From contig JAFVWD010000038.1 in NCBI GenBank assembly GCA_017501865.1, positions 1 through 10,377 on the forward strand: 10,377 bases of DNA. The letters are read 5' to 3'. Below, one piece after another: positions 1-7,471 of this stretch; the stretch's first letter is position 1, and each line of letters begins with the position of its first letter. The stretch is from Clostridia bacterium. GTDB lineage: Bacteria > Bacillota > Clostridia > Oscillospirales > Acutalibacteraceae. A program made the translations under genes and the position numbers. The notes below the pieces were generated by a model, which made no database searches, was not told the origin of the DNA, and worked only from the letters and a program-made list of their open reading frames with translations.

Positions 1-161
1 ACCACGACACAAAGCCTTCAAGACACGGTGGGGATGTTATCGACTATGTAATGGTAAATGATAATTTTGATGCCGTATCTTATAAGGTTGTTACTGCAGG
101 TGTAGACGAGAGATATGTTTCTGACCATTTCCCGGTTTATGCCGATTTATTGATTAAGTAA
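1..161 (+). CDS. EEP-superfamily (endonuclease/exonuclease/phosphatase) protein, C-terminal fragment
   Basis: Only the last 52 codons are present; the reading phase begins at base 3 and the stop is TAA at 159-161. The peptide contains GGDVIDYVMVND and then ERYVSDHFPVYADLL. An I-D-Y-[VI] strand followed some 35 residues later by S-D-H-x-P-V is the C-terminal signature of the EEP fold (DNase I, exonuclease III, sphingomyelinase and inositol-phosphatase relatives). In this fold the Asp-His pair of SDH belongs to the metal-dependent phosphodiesterase active site. The fragment therefore keeps the catalytic His but not the metal-binding N-terminal half, so the substrate (DNA, phospholipid or phosphoinositide) cannot be told. 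Whether the protein is secreted is also unknown. No hairpin terminator is visible after the stop, so read-through into the LOR gene 112 bases downstream is possible. Confidence 0.85.
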   Translation, partial: HDTKPSRHGGDVIDYVMVNDNFDAVSYKVVTAGVDERYVSDHFPVYADLLIK

Positions 162-180
162 TAGTGCTAATAAAATAGAG

Positions 181-192
181 CAGCAATTGCTG
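181..192. promoter_or_regulatory. 12-bp perfect palindrome upstream of the LOR gene (possible operator)
   Basis: CAGCAATTGCTG reads identically on both strands. It lies between the EEP stop codon and the LOR start at 274, where a promoter or operator could sit. No T-run follows it, so it is not an intrinsic terminator. A dimeric regulator site is possible, but a 12-bp palindrome can occur by chance and I found no second copy in front of the downstream gene. Confidence 0.2.
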
Positions 193-263
193 AGCAAGTG
201 TATTTGCAGAAGTATTATCTTTTTTGTAAATGCACTGCTCGGATTGTTGCTTTGTCTTTTTTT

Positions 264-268
264 GGTGA
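264..268 (+). promoter_or_regulatory. Ribosome binding site deciding the ATG-274 start
   Basis: GGTGA matches the 3' part of the full anti-Shine-Dalgarno complement (AAGGAGGTGATC). It lies 5 bases before ATG 274, the spacing expected for that part of the motif. The longest possible start, TTG at 187, has only a weak TAGAG upstream. This favours ATG 274. Confidence 0.5.
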
Positions 269-273
269 GGTTT

Positions 274-750
274 ATGGAAAAATATTTTATTTCATTTGCT
301 GATAAAACGAACAGACAGATTAATGTTGAGAACGAGAATGGCGATATTGTCTATACTGCCAGAAAAACTTTAAACCTTTTAAGTGAAAAAATTATTTTAA
401 CAAACGTAAAAAATGAAAAAGTTGCCGAAATAAGGCGTAATATTTCATTTGTTCTTCCAAGTTACCGTGTTTCTGTCGCGGAAAAAGACACTTTTACAGT
501 AAAAAGGAAATTTGGCTTTTCTGTTGCATATGACGTAATTGGTTTACCGTGGATGGCAGAAGCAGACAGCGAGTGTGAAAATTACCTTGTTCATAATAAC
601 GGTGAGCCTGTTTTTGAAATAAAAAAAGAAAGAGAAAGGTGGAGGATAGGTTATATCTTATGCGTCAAATCAGATTATGATGCATTATATGGCATAACAC
701 TTTCAATCGCAATAGATTCTGCAATGCGTGCGATTGCCAGAGTAAAATAA
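274..750 (+). CDS. LURP-one-related (LOR) / tubby-like fold protein
   Basis: The protein is 158 residues from ATG 274, close to the usual length of bacterial LOR proteins such as Bacillus YxjI (about 160). The family's repeated beta-hairpin pattern is visible in order: an N-terminal strand pair around ENENGDIVYTARK, then EKIILTNVKNEKVAEIRR, SYRVSV and FTVKRK, then a central W followed by NGEPVFEIKKE. It ends in the characteristic hydrophobic helix with D-A-L-Y-G and AIDSAMRA, which runs through the core of the tubby-like barrel. Biochemical function is not established for bacterial members; the fold is related to phospholipid-scramblase and tubby domains that contact membranes or lipids. An in-frame extension to TTG 187 would add 29 residues rich in F/L/I that look like a membrane segment, but the family normally lacks one and that start has a poor RBS. 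The stop is 16 bases before the giant secreted-protein gene, so the two are probably one operon. No recognised partner is known. Confidence 0.82.
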   Translation: MEKYFISFADKTNRQINVENENGDIVYTARKTLNLLSEKIILTNVKNEKVAEIRRNISFVLPSYRVSVAEKDTFTVKRKFGFSVAYDVIGLPWMAEADSECENYLVHNNGEPVFEIKKERERWRIGYILCVKSDYDALYGITLSIAIDSAMRAIARVK

Positions 751-753
751 ATT

Positions 754-758
754 GGAGG
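754..758 (+). promoter_or_regulatory. Ribosome binding site for the giant secreted protein
   Basis: GGAGG lies 8 bases before ATG 767 and 3 bases after the LOR stop codon. The in-frame TTG at 752 overlaps this motif and so cannot be the real start. ATG 767 also places the basic MNLTKR head of the signal peptide at the N-terminus. The closeness to the preceding stop suggests translational coupling. Confidence 0.9.
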
Positions 759-766
759 TAAATTTT

Positions 767-3700
767 ATGAATTTAACAAAGCGTTTGCTGTCTTTTGTGT
801 TAGCAGTACTTATGTTGTTTTCTATGTCAACAGTAGCATTTGCTGCAACAGAATTTGAACGCAAGCCAATAAAAGCACTTGATTATAAAGCTCATGATGC
901 TTTGGCAAATAGAAAACAAATGACAACCAGGTCATTTCAGTCCGGTACTCAGCTTTTAGGTAATGATTATATTGAGTTTTTTGTTAATGATATTTATAGT
1001 AGCGAGAATGAATCCGGTAGATTTACTATAGGTAACAGAGAGGGTAACCCTAATTATACATCAGATAACTATTCAATCCTTATGTTTGGTCATGATGATC
1101 CATGGTCGTCATATACCACTATACGCATAAATAATACTTCATACATATTTAATGCCGATGAAGTAAGCTATGACAGCGAAACACTGACTTCAGTTTCTAC
1201 TATGACTGTCGAAAATGTTTTGGTAACACAGACATTACAGATTGTTAAAAACGAAGGTACAGGTTTAAACGATACAGTCAGAATTAATTATACAGCTAAA
1301 AACCTTTCAAGCTCCGATAAAAATATCGGTATAAGAATTATGCTTGATACAATGCTCGGTAATAATGATGGTGCACCGTTTAAGGTTCCGTCAGTTGGTA
1401 ATATTACTTATGAAAGAGAAATGAGAGGTAATCAGGTTCCTCAGTATTGGCAAGCATTTGACAGCTTAGAGAATGCATCTGTTTTTGCAGTCGGTACCTT
1501 CTATAAGAATAACGAAAGAAAGCCTGATAAGGTTCAGTTTGCAGATTGGGGAGATATTTACAGCTCAACAAATTCCTGGAATTATGAGGTTAATTCAGAT
1601 AAAAGTGTTACAGGTGACAGCGCTGTTGCTGCATATTGGAATCCTGTAAAGGTTTCTCCGAACGGTACAACAGAGGTTTCTACTTACTATGGTGTTGGTT
1701 ATGCACTTAATGGTACTGATTTTGATGCAGCGGTGCAGGTGCCTGTAGATGGATTTGCCGTTCAGATTACAGATGAAAACGGAGCCCCGTTAAGCGGTGT
1801 TTCTGTTACTGCTCAGAACTTGTCTACTCCTGCAACAGTTGTAACTGATAATGACGGTATGGCTACTTTTACAGCTCTTCCTTCAGGTTCAGATTACGAA
1901 AGAGATGTTACTCTTAAAATTTCGAAAGCAGAGCATCAGACTATTACCGTAAACCGTAGGGTTTCCAAGGGTGGTCTTACAACTGCTACTATTTACAAAG
2001 ATGATGGCAAGGCAAGAGTTTTCTCTGCGTTGGCAACATTGGATAATACTTGCTTTGATTTGCTCAATCAATATAAGTATTTCAAAGAGAATGTAGATAA
2101 AACAACCGCAGCAGATGATGACAGTAACGTTAAATGGCTTAACATTGACGTAGATGCATCAAGCGGTACAAATATAACAAAATATCAGATTCTTCAGGGC
2201 GGTAAGGTTGTTGTAGAAAGTTCAGAGTCTACAATAAAAATTCCTGTTTTTACCGGCACACCGGGTGATACTGATAAGTACGGAACAGAGCTGAGAATTG
2301 ATAAGCTTGAAGCAGGTAAAACTGCTTATATACGTGTAGTTGACCGTAACGGTAATGCTTCCGAACAAAAAAAGCTCGGATTTAAAATAAGTAAACCGAC
2401 AACTTATGGTATGGAGGATACAGAAGGCAGTCTTGATTTTGGTAAAGCGCTTACCATTAACGTTCCTTCAAATATTCCGATTTTAGGTGATACAGAGATT
2501 GAGCTTGGTTGGAATGGTTTACCGTTTAAATTTGAAATTTCAGATGATGGTAAAGTCAAATTTGCTATTAACCCCGAAATTGATTTAGAGACAGGTGAAG
2601 TAGATTGGGGCGATGCAAAGAAAGATTTTGACGATAAACAGCTTCAGGCTATTAATAACAGATTAGATGCAAAAAAAGCTTTCGGTGGCAAATTGCAGAA
2701 ATTCGGCGCGGGTAATGTTGATGTTAATATGAACATTATGGGCTATGGTGAAGGCTATGCTGATGAAAATAATAACTTTACAATAAACGTTGGTCTTGTA
2801 ATTACAATTCAGGAGGAGGCTTCCTACACATGGACCTTCTTCCTCGGTTATGTTCCTGTTTATGTAGCAGTTGGTGAAAAGGTTGATTTAAAAGGAACAG
2901 GTGAAATCAACATCCTGAGCTCCGAAGGAGGAGTATCTGTTTCAGGTACTAACCTTGAAATAAATCCAAGTCTTACAATTAATGTTGACGGTGGTGTTGG
3001 TGCTAACGGTGTTTTAAATGTTGGTGCTTCAGGCAGAGCAAAATTAGCTTGGTTAAGAAGATTCTCTGACAATTACGATAACGTTTCGCTTACAGGTAGT
3101 GTTTATATAGTCGCGCAGGCATTTTTATTCAAAGCTGAAAAGAAAATGGCGGAAGGCACGTGGACTATTTATGACAGCTACAACAGAAGCTTGTCACCAA
3201 ATACAATGTTGAATGATGATGCTGATTTCTATTCTGCTTCATCATATGTACCTATTGACAGAAGCTATCTTAAAGCTGCGGCTTCAGCAGGCTTGAGTCC
3301 GAAAAAGGTAAGAAGTAATTCTTCACAAGGTGTTTCGTCATTATGCCTTTTGGAGTATGTTTATCCTGATGCTGCTCCTGTGCTTGTAAATGCAGGGGAT
3401 AAAGCATATCTTTTCTGGTTGAATGACAATCCTCTTCGTGAAGATTATGACCGTACTGCACTTACGTATTCAATAAGCGAGGATCTTTCGAACTGGTCCG
3501 AGCCGAAGCAGATTTTCGAAGAAACAGGAAGCAGTACCGCAGATTTTGCTTTTGATGTTTTTGTTGATGGTAGTGATATTCATATTGCATTAAGTAAGTC
3601 AAATAAAAGATTTGATAATGATTCAGCAACTATTGAAGATATTGCAAAGACCTCTGAAATTTACTATGCAAAGTTAAACACTACAGATAATTCTGTTACA

Positions 3701-6700
3701 ACTAAACGTTTGACAACAGATGAAAGTGCAGACACAATGCCTTCAGTTGCAGTACTTAACGGCACAGTAAACGTTTTGTATGCTAAAAATAATATGTCTG
3801 ATGGTTTATTCGGTTCAGGCAGTACACACAGTTTGGTTTTGGAAAATGTTGCTACAGGTGCTAAAACTGCAATTCCTGTAAATGGATTTATTGCAAATGC
3901 ATCTCTTGGTGTTTTAAATAATAAGATAGTTCCTGCTTATATAGTAGATGCTGACAAGAATTATGATACAGAAGCCGACAAGGAACTCAGAATTTATACA
4001 AACGGCGCTGAAAAGCTTATTGCAAAAACAGCAACAGGTGTTGCTACACCGGTGTTTACAACACTTGGAAATAATAGTGTTCTTATCTGGTATGCAGACG
4101 GAACATTAAAATATACAAGTGATGCACAGACTGTATCTGATGTTTTTGAAACAGTACCTTCCAATCTCAGCAGAAACTTCTCAGCAGTAAGTGGTAATAA
4201 CGGAACAAAGCTTGTTTGGACTGCTATGTCTGAAGAAGAGGAATCAGATACTACCGCGGTTTATGCAACATCTTATGTTAATGGTAAATGGTCACCTGAA
4301 TACAAATTGTTTGATACCGAAAGTGAATTAACCGCAAAGTTAAGTGGTTTCTCAAGTGATGAAAACACTTATATTACACACATTGAAACAAGCGGTATTG
4401 ATTACGATGATTTGTACTCTTCTCTTTATATTTCAAGCATTAAACCGGCTGTTAATGTCGGACTTGCGGATGTATCGTTTGAAGCATCTGAGGTTGGCGC
4501 CGGCAGAACATTACCGTTAACTCTTACAATTGAAAATGCGGGTACAGAGGTAGTTGATACTATACCTGTAGAGGTATATGAACGTTATGCTTCTGATTCA
4601 CAGGAATTTATTATTGAAAATGCAGATTTGGGTTGCGGTGAAACAAAGACGTATACATTAGATTCTTTTGTACTTCCTGATGATTTGGATGAGCCTACTG
4701 TATTTTATGTCAGCCTTGATTGTGAAGATGATACCGATTACTATAACGATGAATTTACGTTTGAGGCAGGCTATGTAGATTTAGAGGTTGAGACATCTAA
4801 TGTAATTGTAGACAATGCTGATTGTACAAACATCATCATTAGAAACCTTACAAATATGCCTACATCTGCAACATTAAGAGTTTTCGCTGACGAAATGAAC
4901 GGTGCTGTTGTGTATGAGAAGAAAATCGAAAACCTGACAAAAGACTCAGCACAGACAATTCTTGTTGATCTTTCAAACTTAGGTGCAAGCTCAATTGATA
5001 AATACTACGTTAAAGTTGTAGCTGATTCAGAAGAATTACTTCTTGCAGATAATGAATCTCTTGTTTATATGGCTTTGGGTAAAGAGAAAACTTATTCGTT
5101 CAGAACAGATACAGATGGATTAGGAACTGTAACAGGTGCATCTGACGGTCAGTACACACCGGGAGTAGAGCTTCAGCTTGAAGCTTTGGAGGATGCAAGA
5201 ACCAGATTTGTAAAATGGAGCTCTGATGATATAACTATTCAGAATCCAACTTCTAAAACATTAAAGTTTACAATGCCTGAAAAGGATGTATCTGTTTTTG
5301 CGGAGTTTGAAGATTTGTCAGTTTACAGCAGAATTAATTCCGACGATTACGGCAATATTGCTTTTGGCTCAACAAGACAATTAACCGCTGTGTTTGATGG
5401 AGCAGAAGGCTTGGAAAGTACTGCTTTGTGGTCAAGCTCAAATACAAATGTTGTTACTGTTGATTCAAACGGCTTGTTACGCGCAGTTGGTTTAGGCGAT
5501 GCTATTATTACACTTAATTCGACAGATGAAAGAGTAGTTCCGTCTACATATGCTGTAAGTGTTGTTCCGAGACAAATCAGTATTAATAAGACTTCTGCAA
5601 CAATCGGAACAGGCGAAACTCTTCAATTGAGTGTAACCTCAGATATCAGTGCAGAAGACAGAAACAGCTTGTATTGGGAGAGTTCTGATACTTCTGTTGC
5701 TACTGTTGATGAAAACGGTTTAGTTACCGGTGTATCTCGAGGTGAATGTTATATTTATTTGCGTTCAAATAATGATGCAATCGGTACTACAAGCTGTGCG
5801 GTAGATGTAAGTTATTTGTTGCGTACAGAGGATTTCAATTTACTCGAAAGTGCGCACGACTACGAAAATCACAGCTCAGATATGTGGATTTACACAGTTC
5901 CGGGAGCAAGCTCTGTTACTTTGACATTCGATGAAAGATGCGAGTTTGAAAATGGCTACGATGTTTTGTATATTTACGACGGTGAAGATAATCTCGTTGA
6001 GTCATATACAGGTACAAATCTTTCAAATGCAGTAGTTAAGGTGACGGGTTCTGTTGTGAAATTACACCTGAAAACAGATGGTTCAACAAGATATTGGGGA
6101 TTCAAGGTAGTTAATGCTGAGGCTGAGTTCCCGCATCCTCATAAATATACAGAAACTGTAATTAAAGAAGCTACCTGTACAGAGAAGGGGGTAACCAAGT
6201 TTACTTGTTCTTGCGGTTATAGCTATGAAGAAAGCAACATTCCTGCTTTAGGACATAATTATTCTAAAGAATTCACAGTAGACAAAACTCCTACTGTTAC
6301 TGAAAAAGGTTCAAAATCGAAGCATTGTACTCGTTGTAATGCAAAAACTGAGGTAACAGAAATTGTGGCAATGCCTGTTGTTACTTATAAGCCCGACAAT
6401 AAAGGTATGGTTATAAGCTGGAGCAAGGTTGAAGGTGCCAAGAGCTACACGGTTTACAAGAAAACCTATGATGCAAAAACTAAGAAATGGTCTGATTGGT
6501 CTGCTGTTAAGTCAGGTGTGACTACAACACAATATACCGATTCAAAGGTTAATTTAGGTCAATTCTATAAGTATACTGTTAAGGCTGTAAACGGCTCTAT
6601 CAAAACTGCTCATCAGAATTTAAAGGGTGTAAAATTTGTTGTAACACCTACAGTAAGTGTTTCGAATTCTTCTGCGGGAATAAAGGTTTCGTGGAAGCCG

Positions 6701-7465
6701 GTTACAAATGCTACAGGCTATATTGTTTATAGCTCCACATATAATACAAAGACTAAAAAATGGTCATCGTGGAAAAACCGCGGAACAGCAAAATCAAATA
6801 AAACTTATTGGGTTGATAAGGCTGCAAAAAGCGGGGTTAAATATCGCTATACCGTAAAAGCTAAATGCGGAAGCGCTGTAAGTACTCATAACAAGAACGG
6901 TGTAAGTATACTGTTCATTGCTATGCCAAAAGCTAAGATTGTAAATGCAGCTTCGGGAATTAAAGTAACTTGGAATAAGGTTTCAGGTGCTAAGAACTAT
7001 ATTATATATCGTTCTGAAGTGGTGAAGGGTAAGTGGTCCGGCTGGAAGGTTATGACTACAACCCAAAAAACTGCTAATTCCTGGGTAGACAAAACTGCAA
7101 AAAGCGGAACTACTTACAAGTATACCGTGAGAGCTGTAAACGGAAAAGTTAAAAGTGCCTTTGTTGCTTCAAATGTTACTAAATTCTTATCTGCACCAAA
7201 AGTAACTGTTGCTAAAAACAAAGCTCTGATTAATGTAACTTGGAGTAAAACTGCAGGTGCAGCAAGTTACATTGTTTACAGAAGTGAGTATAACGCAAAA
7301 ACTAAAAAATGGTCCGGTTGGAAAAAGGTAGCAACAAAAGCTAAAAATGTTACCAAGTGGTCTGACGGCTCAACAAAAAAAGGTGTATATTATAAATATA
7401 CAGTAAGAGCAATCAACGGAAACTACAAAGGTTCATTTGTTGCAAGCGGAAAAATTAAAAGATAA
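767..7465 (+). CDS. Giant secreted multidomain surface protein (CARDB, InlB-B, BIG2, CUB-like, FN3-like modules)
   Basis: This gene encodes 2232 residues. Residues 1-26 form a Sec signal peptide (MNLTKR, a hydrophobic core, cleavage after AFA). Modules, with approximate residues: 65-325, a beta-rich N-terminal domain with conserved-looking GHDDPWSSYTTIRI, DTMLGNNDGAPF and VPQYWQAFDSL; 327-407, a carboxypeptidase-regulatory/Cna-B-like domain (DENGAPLSGVSV, DNDGMATFTALPSG); 455-543, an Ig/FN3-like segment; 547-815, beta-rich and unassigned; 857-1225, a propeller or sialidase-like region with BNR-like turns (SISEDLSNWSEP, NGKWSPEYKLF); 1229-1335, CARDB, with a second weaker copy at 1336-1437; 1440-1515, an InlB-B type repeat (FVKWSSDD, FTMPEKDVSVFAEFE); 1519-1681, two BIG2 domains; 1684-1786, CUB-like; 1804-1857, a Cys-containing segment; 1869-2232, four FN3-like units. 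No LPXTG, SLH or choline-binding motif is visible. I see no enzyme active site I would trust. The likely role is adhesion or binding at the cell surface or in the matrix (inference). It is probably co-transcribed with the LOR gene and ends at the terminator at 7472-7513. Confidence 0.93.
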   Translation: MNLTKRLLSFVLAVLMLFSMSTVAFAATEFERKPIKALDYKAHDALANRKQMTTRSFQSGTQLLGNDYIEFFVNDIYSSENESGRFTIGNREGNPNYTSDNYSILMFGHDDPWSSYTTIRINNTSYIFNADEVSYDSETLTSVSTMTVENVLVTQTLQIVKNEGTGLNDTVRINYTAKNLSSSDKNIGIRIMLDTMLGNNDGAPFKVPSVGNITYEREMRGNQVPQYWQAFDSLENASVFAVGTFYKNNERKPDKVQFADWGDIYSSTNSWNYEVNSDKSVTGDSAVAAYWNPVKVSPNGTTEVSTYYGVGYALNGTDFDAAVQVPVDGFAVQITDENGAPLSGVSVTAQNLSTPATVVTDNDGMATFTALPSGSDYERDVTLKISKAEHQTITVNRRVSKGGLTTATIYKDDGKARVFSALATLDNTCFDLLNQYKYFKENVDKTTAADDDSNVKWLNIDVDASSGTNITKYQILQGGKVVVESSESTIKIPVFTGTPGDTDKYGTELRIDKLEAGKTAYIRVVDRNGNASEQKKLGFKISKPTTYGMEDTEGSLDFGKALTINVPSNIPILGDTEIELGWNGLPFKFEISDDGKVKFAINPEIDLETGEVDWGDAKKDFDDKQLQAINNRLDAKKAFGGKLQKFGAGNVDVNMNIMGYGEGYADENNNFTINVGLVITIQEEASYTWTFFLGYVPVYVAVGEKVDLKGTGEINILSSEGGVSVSGTNLEINPSLTINVDGGVGANGVLNVGASGRAKLAWLRRFSDNYDNVSLTGSVYIVAQAFLFKAEKKMAEGTWTIYDSYNRSLSPNTMLNDDADFYSASSYVPIDRSYLKAAASAGLSPKKVRSNSSQGVSSLCLLEYVYPDAAPVLVNAGDKAYLFWLNDNPLREDYDRTALTYSISEDLSNWSEPKQIFEETGSSTADFAFDVFVDGSDIHIALSKSNKRFDNDSATIEDIAKTSEIYYAKLNTTDNSVTTKRLTTDESADTMPSVAVLNGTVNVLYAKNNMSDGLFGSGSTHSLVLENVATGAKTAIPVNGFIANASLGVLNNKIVPAYIVDADKNYDTEADKELRIYTNGAEKLIAKTATGVATPVFTTLGNNSVLIWYADGTLKYTSDAQTVSDVFETVPSNLSRNFSAVSGNNGTKLVWTAMSEEEESDTTAVYATSYVNGKWSPEYKLFDTESELTAKLSGFSSDENTYITHIETSGIDYDDLYSSLYISSIKPAVNVGLADVSFEASEVGAGRTLPLTLTIENAGTEVVDTIPVEVYERYASDSQEFIIENADLGCGETKTYTLDSFVLPDDLDEPTVFYVSLDCEDDTDYYNDEFTFEAGYVDLEVETSNVIVDNADCTNIIIRNLTNMPTSATLRVFADEMNGAVVYEKKIENLTKDSAQTILVDLSNLGASSIDKYYVKVVADSEELLLADNESLVYMALGKEKTYSFRTDTDGLGTVTGASDGQYTPGVELQLEALEDARTRFVKWSSDDITIQNPTSKTLKFTMPEKDVSVFAEFEDLSVYSRINSDDYGNIAFGSTRQLTAVFDGAEGLESTALWSSSNTNVVTVDSNGLLRAVGLGDAIITLNSTDERVVPSTYAVSVVPRQISINKTSATIGTGETLQLSVTSDISAEDRNSLYWESSDTSVATVDENGLVTGVSRGECYIYLRSNNDAIGTTSCAVDVSYLLRTEDFNLLESAHDYENHSSDMWIYTVPGASSVTLTFDERCEFENGYDVLYIYDGEDNLVESYTGTNLSNAVVKVTGSVVKLHLKTDGSTRYWGFKVVNAEAEFPHPHKYTETVIKEATCTEKGVTKFTCSCGYSYEESNIPALGHNYSKEFTVDKTPTVTEKGSKSKHCTRCNAKTEVTEIVAMPVVTYKPDNKGMVISWSKVEGAKSYTVYKKTYDAKTKKWSDWSAVKSGVTTTQYTDSKVNLGQFYKYTVKAVNGSIKTAHQNLKGVKFVVTPTVSVSNSSAGIKVSWKPVTNATGYIVYSSTYNTKTKKWSSWKNRGTAKSNKTYWVDKAAKSGVKYRYTVKAKCGSAVSTHNKNGVSILFIAMPKAKIVNAASGIKVTWNKVSGAKNYIIYRSEVVKGKWSGWKVMTTTQKTANSWVDKTAKSGTTYKYTVRAVNGKVKSAFVASNVTKFLSAPKVTVAKNKALINVTWSKTAGAASYIVYRSEYNAKTKKWSGWKKVATKAKNVTKWSDGSTKKGVYYKYTVRAINGNYKGSFVASGKIKR
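5321..5809 (+). repeat. Two tandem BIG2 (bacterial Ig-like group 2) domains
   Basis: Copy 1 spans 5321-5566 (residues 1519-1600) and copy 2 spans 5567-5809 (residues 1601-1681). Both carry the BIG2 signature: a strand ending in LW.SS or YWESS, then the diagnostic [NT]V[VA]TVD.NGL followed by V..G...I.L. Compare SNTNVVTVDSNGLLRAVGLG with SDTSVATVDENGLVTGVSRG. BIG2 modules are stalk or binding domains of bacterial surface proteins such as intimin and invasin; here they separate the CARDB/InlB-B region from the CUB-like domain. Confidence 0.9.
5816..6127 (+). other. CUB-like domain within the giant protein
   Basis: Residues 1684-1786 follow the CUB pattern: ESAHDYENHSSDMWIY, then PGASSVTLTFDE, then the characteristic E-x-x-Y-D-V-L-Y-I-Y-DG, a TG.N turn, V.KVTGSVVKLHLKTDGS, and an aromatic GF near the end. 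In CUB domains the Glu/Asp-Tyr-Asp cluster often binds calcium. Of the four Cys of vertebrate CUB domains only one (in ERCEF) is present, as expected for bacterial versions. Its role is protein or carbohydrate binding by analogy only. Confidence 0.7.
6176..6337 (+). repeat. Paired Cys-containing segment (CTEKG...CSCG type)
   Basis: Residues 1804-1857 hold two related copies. The first has ATCTEKGVTKFTCSCG and ends in IPALGHNY, a segment recurrent in secreted proteins of gut Clostridia (family recollection). The second, PTVTEKGSKSKHCTRC, keeps T-E-K-G and a C-x-x-C but replaces the first Cys region by TPTV. Cys are at 1804, 1814, 1816, 1854 and 1857, with His nearby. Zinc binding or disulfides are both possible; the function is unknown. 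Confidence 0.6.
6371..7462 (+). repeat. Four tandem fibronectin-III-like units at the C-terminus
   Basis: Units are 6371-6643, 6644-6922, 6923-7192 and 7193-7462 (91, 93, 90 and 90 residues). Each has the FN3 order: a proline start, I.V.W.....A..Y.VY, then K-W-S-x-W, then W.D or Y.D, then GV.Y.YTV.A.NG. The K-W-S-x-W motif occurs once per unit (KTKKWSDW, KTKKWSSW, KGKWSGW, KTKKWSGW). The last unit has about 21 Lys/Arg and only 2 Asp/Glu. Units 1, 2 and 4 share near-identical DNA around the motif, indicating duplication. The downstream BspA-like protein begins a related unit just before the window ends. Confidence 0.88.
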
Positions 7466-7471
7466 ATATAA

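Noticed and set aside
150..232. Possible promoters before the LOR gene (TTGATT with TAAAAT at 171-176; TTGCAG with TAAATG at 227-232)
   Set aside because: The first pair has a 15-base spacer and the second matches the consensus at only 3 of 6 bases in each box. Neither is good enough to annotate, and read-through from the EEP gene is equally possible.
752..766. TTG start for the giant protein, 5 codons upstream of ATG 767
   Set aside because: It overlaps the GGAGG ribosome binding site that serves ATG 767, and the signal peptide is well formed from ATG 767.
1889..3461. Minus-strand reading frames of 60-70 codons at 1889-2071, 2860-3072 and 3270-3461
   Set aside because: All lie inside the coding sequence of the giant protein, have no RBS of note, and give low-complexity or unlikely peptides. 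They are shadows of the real gene.
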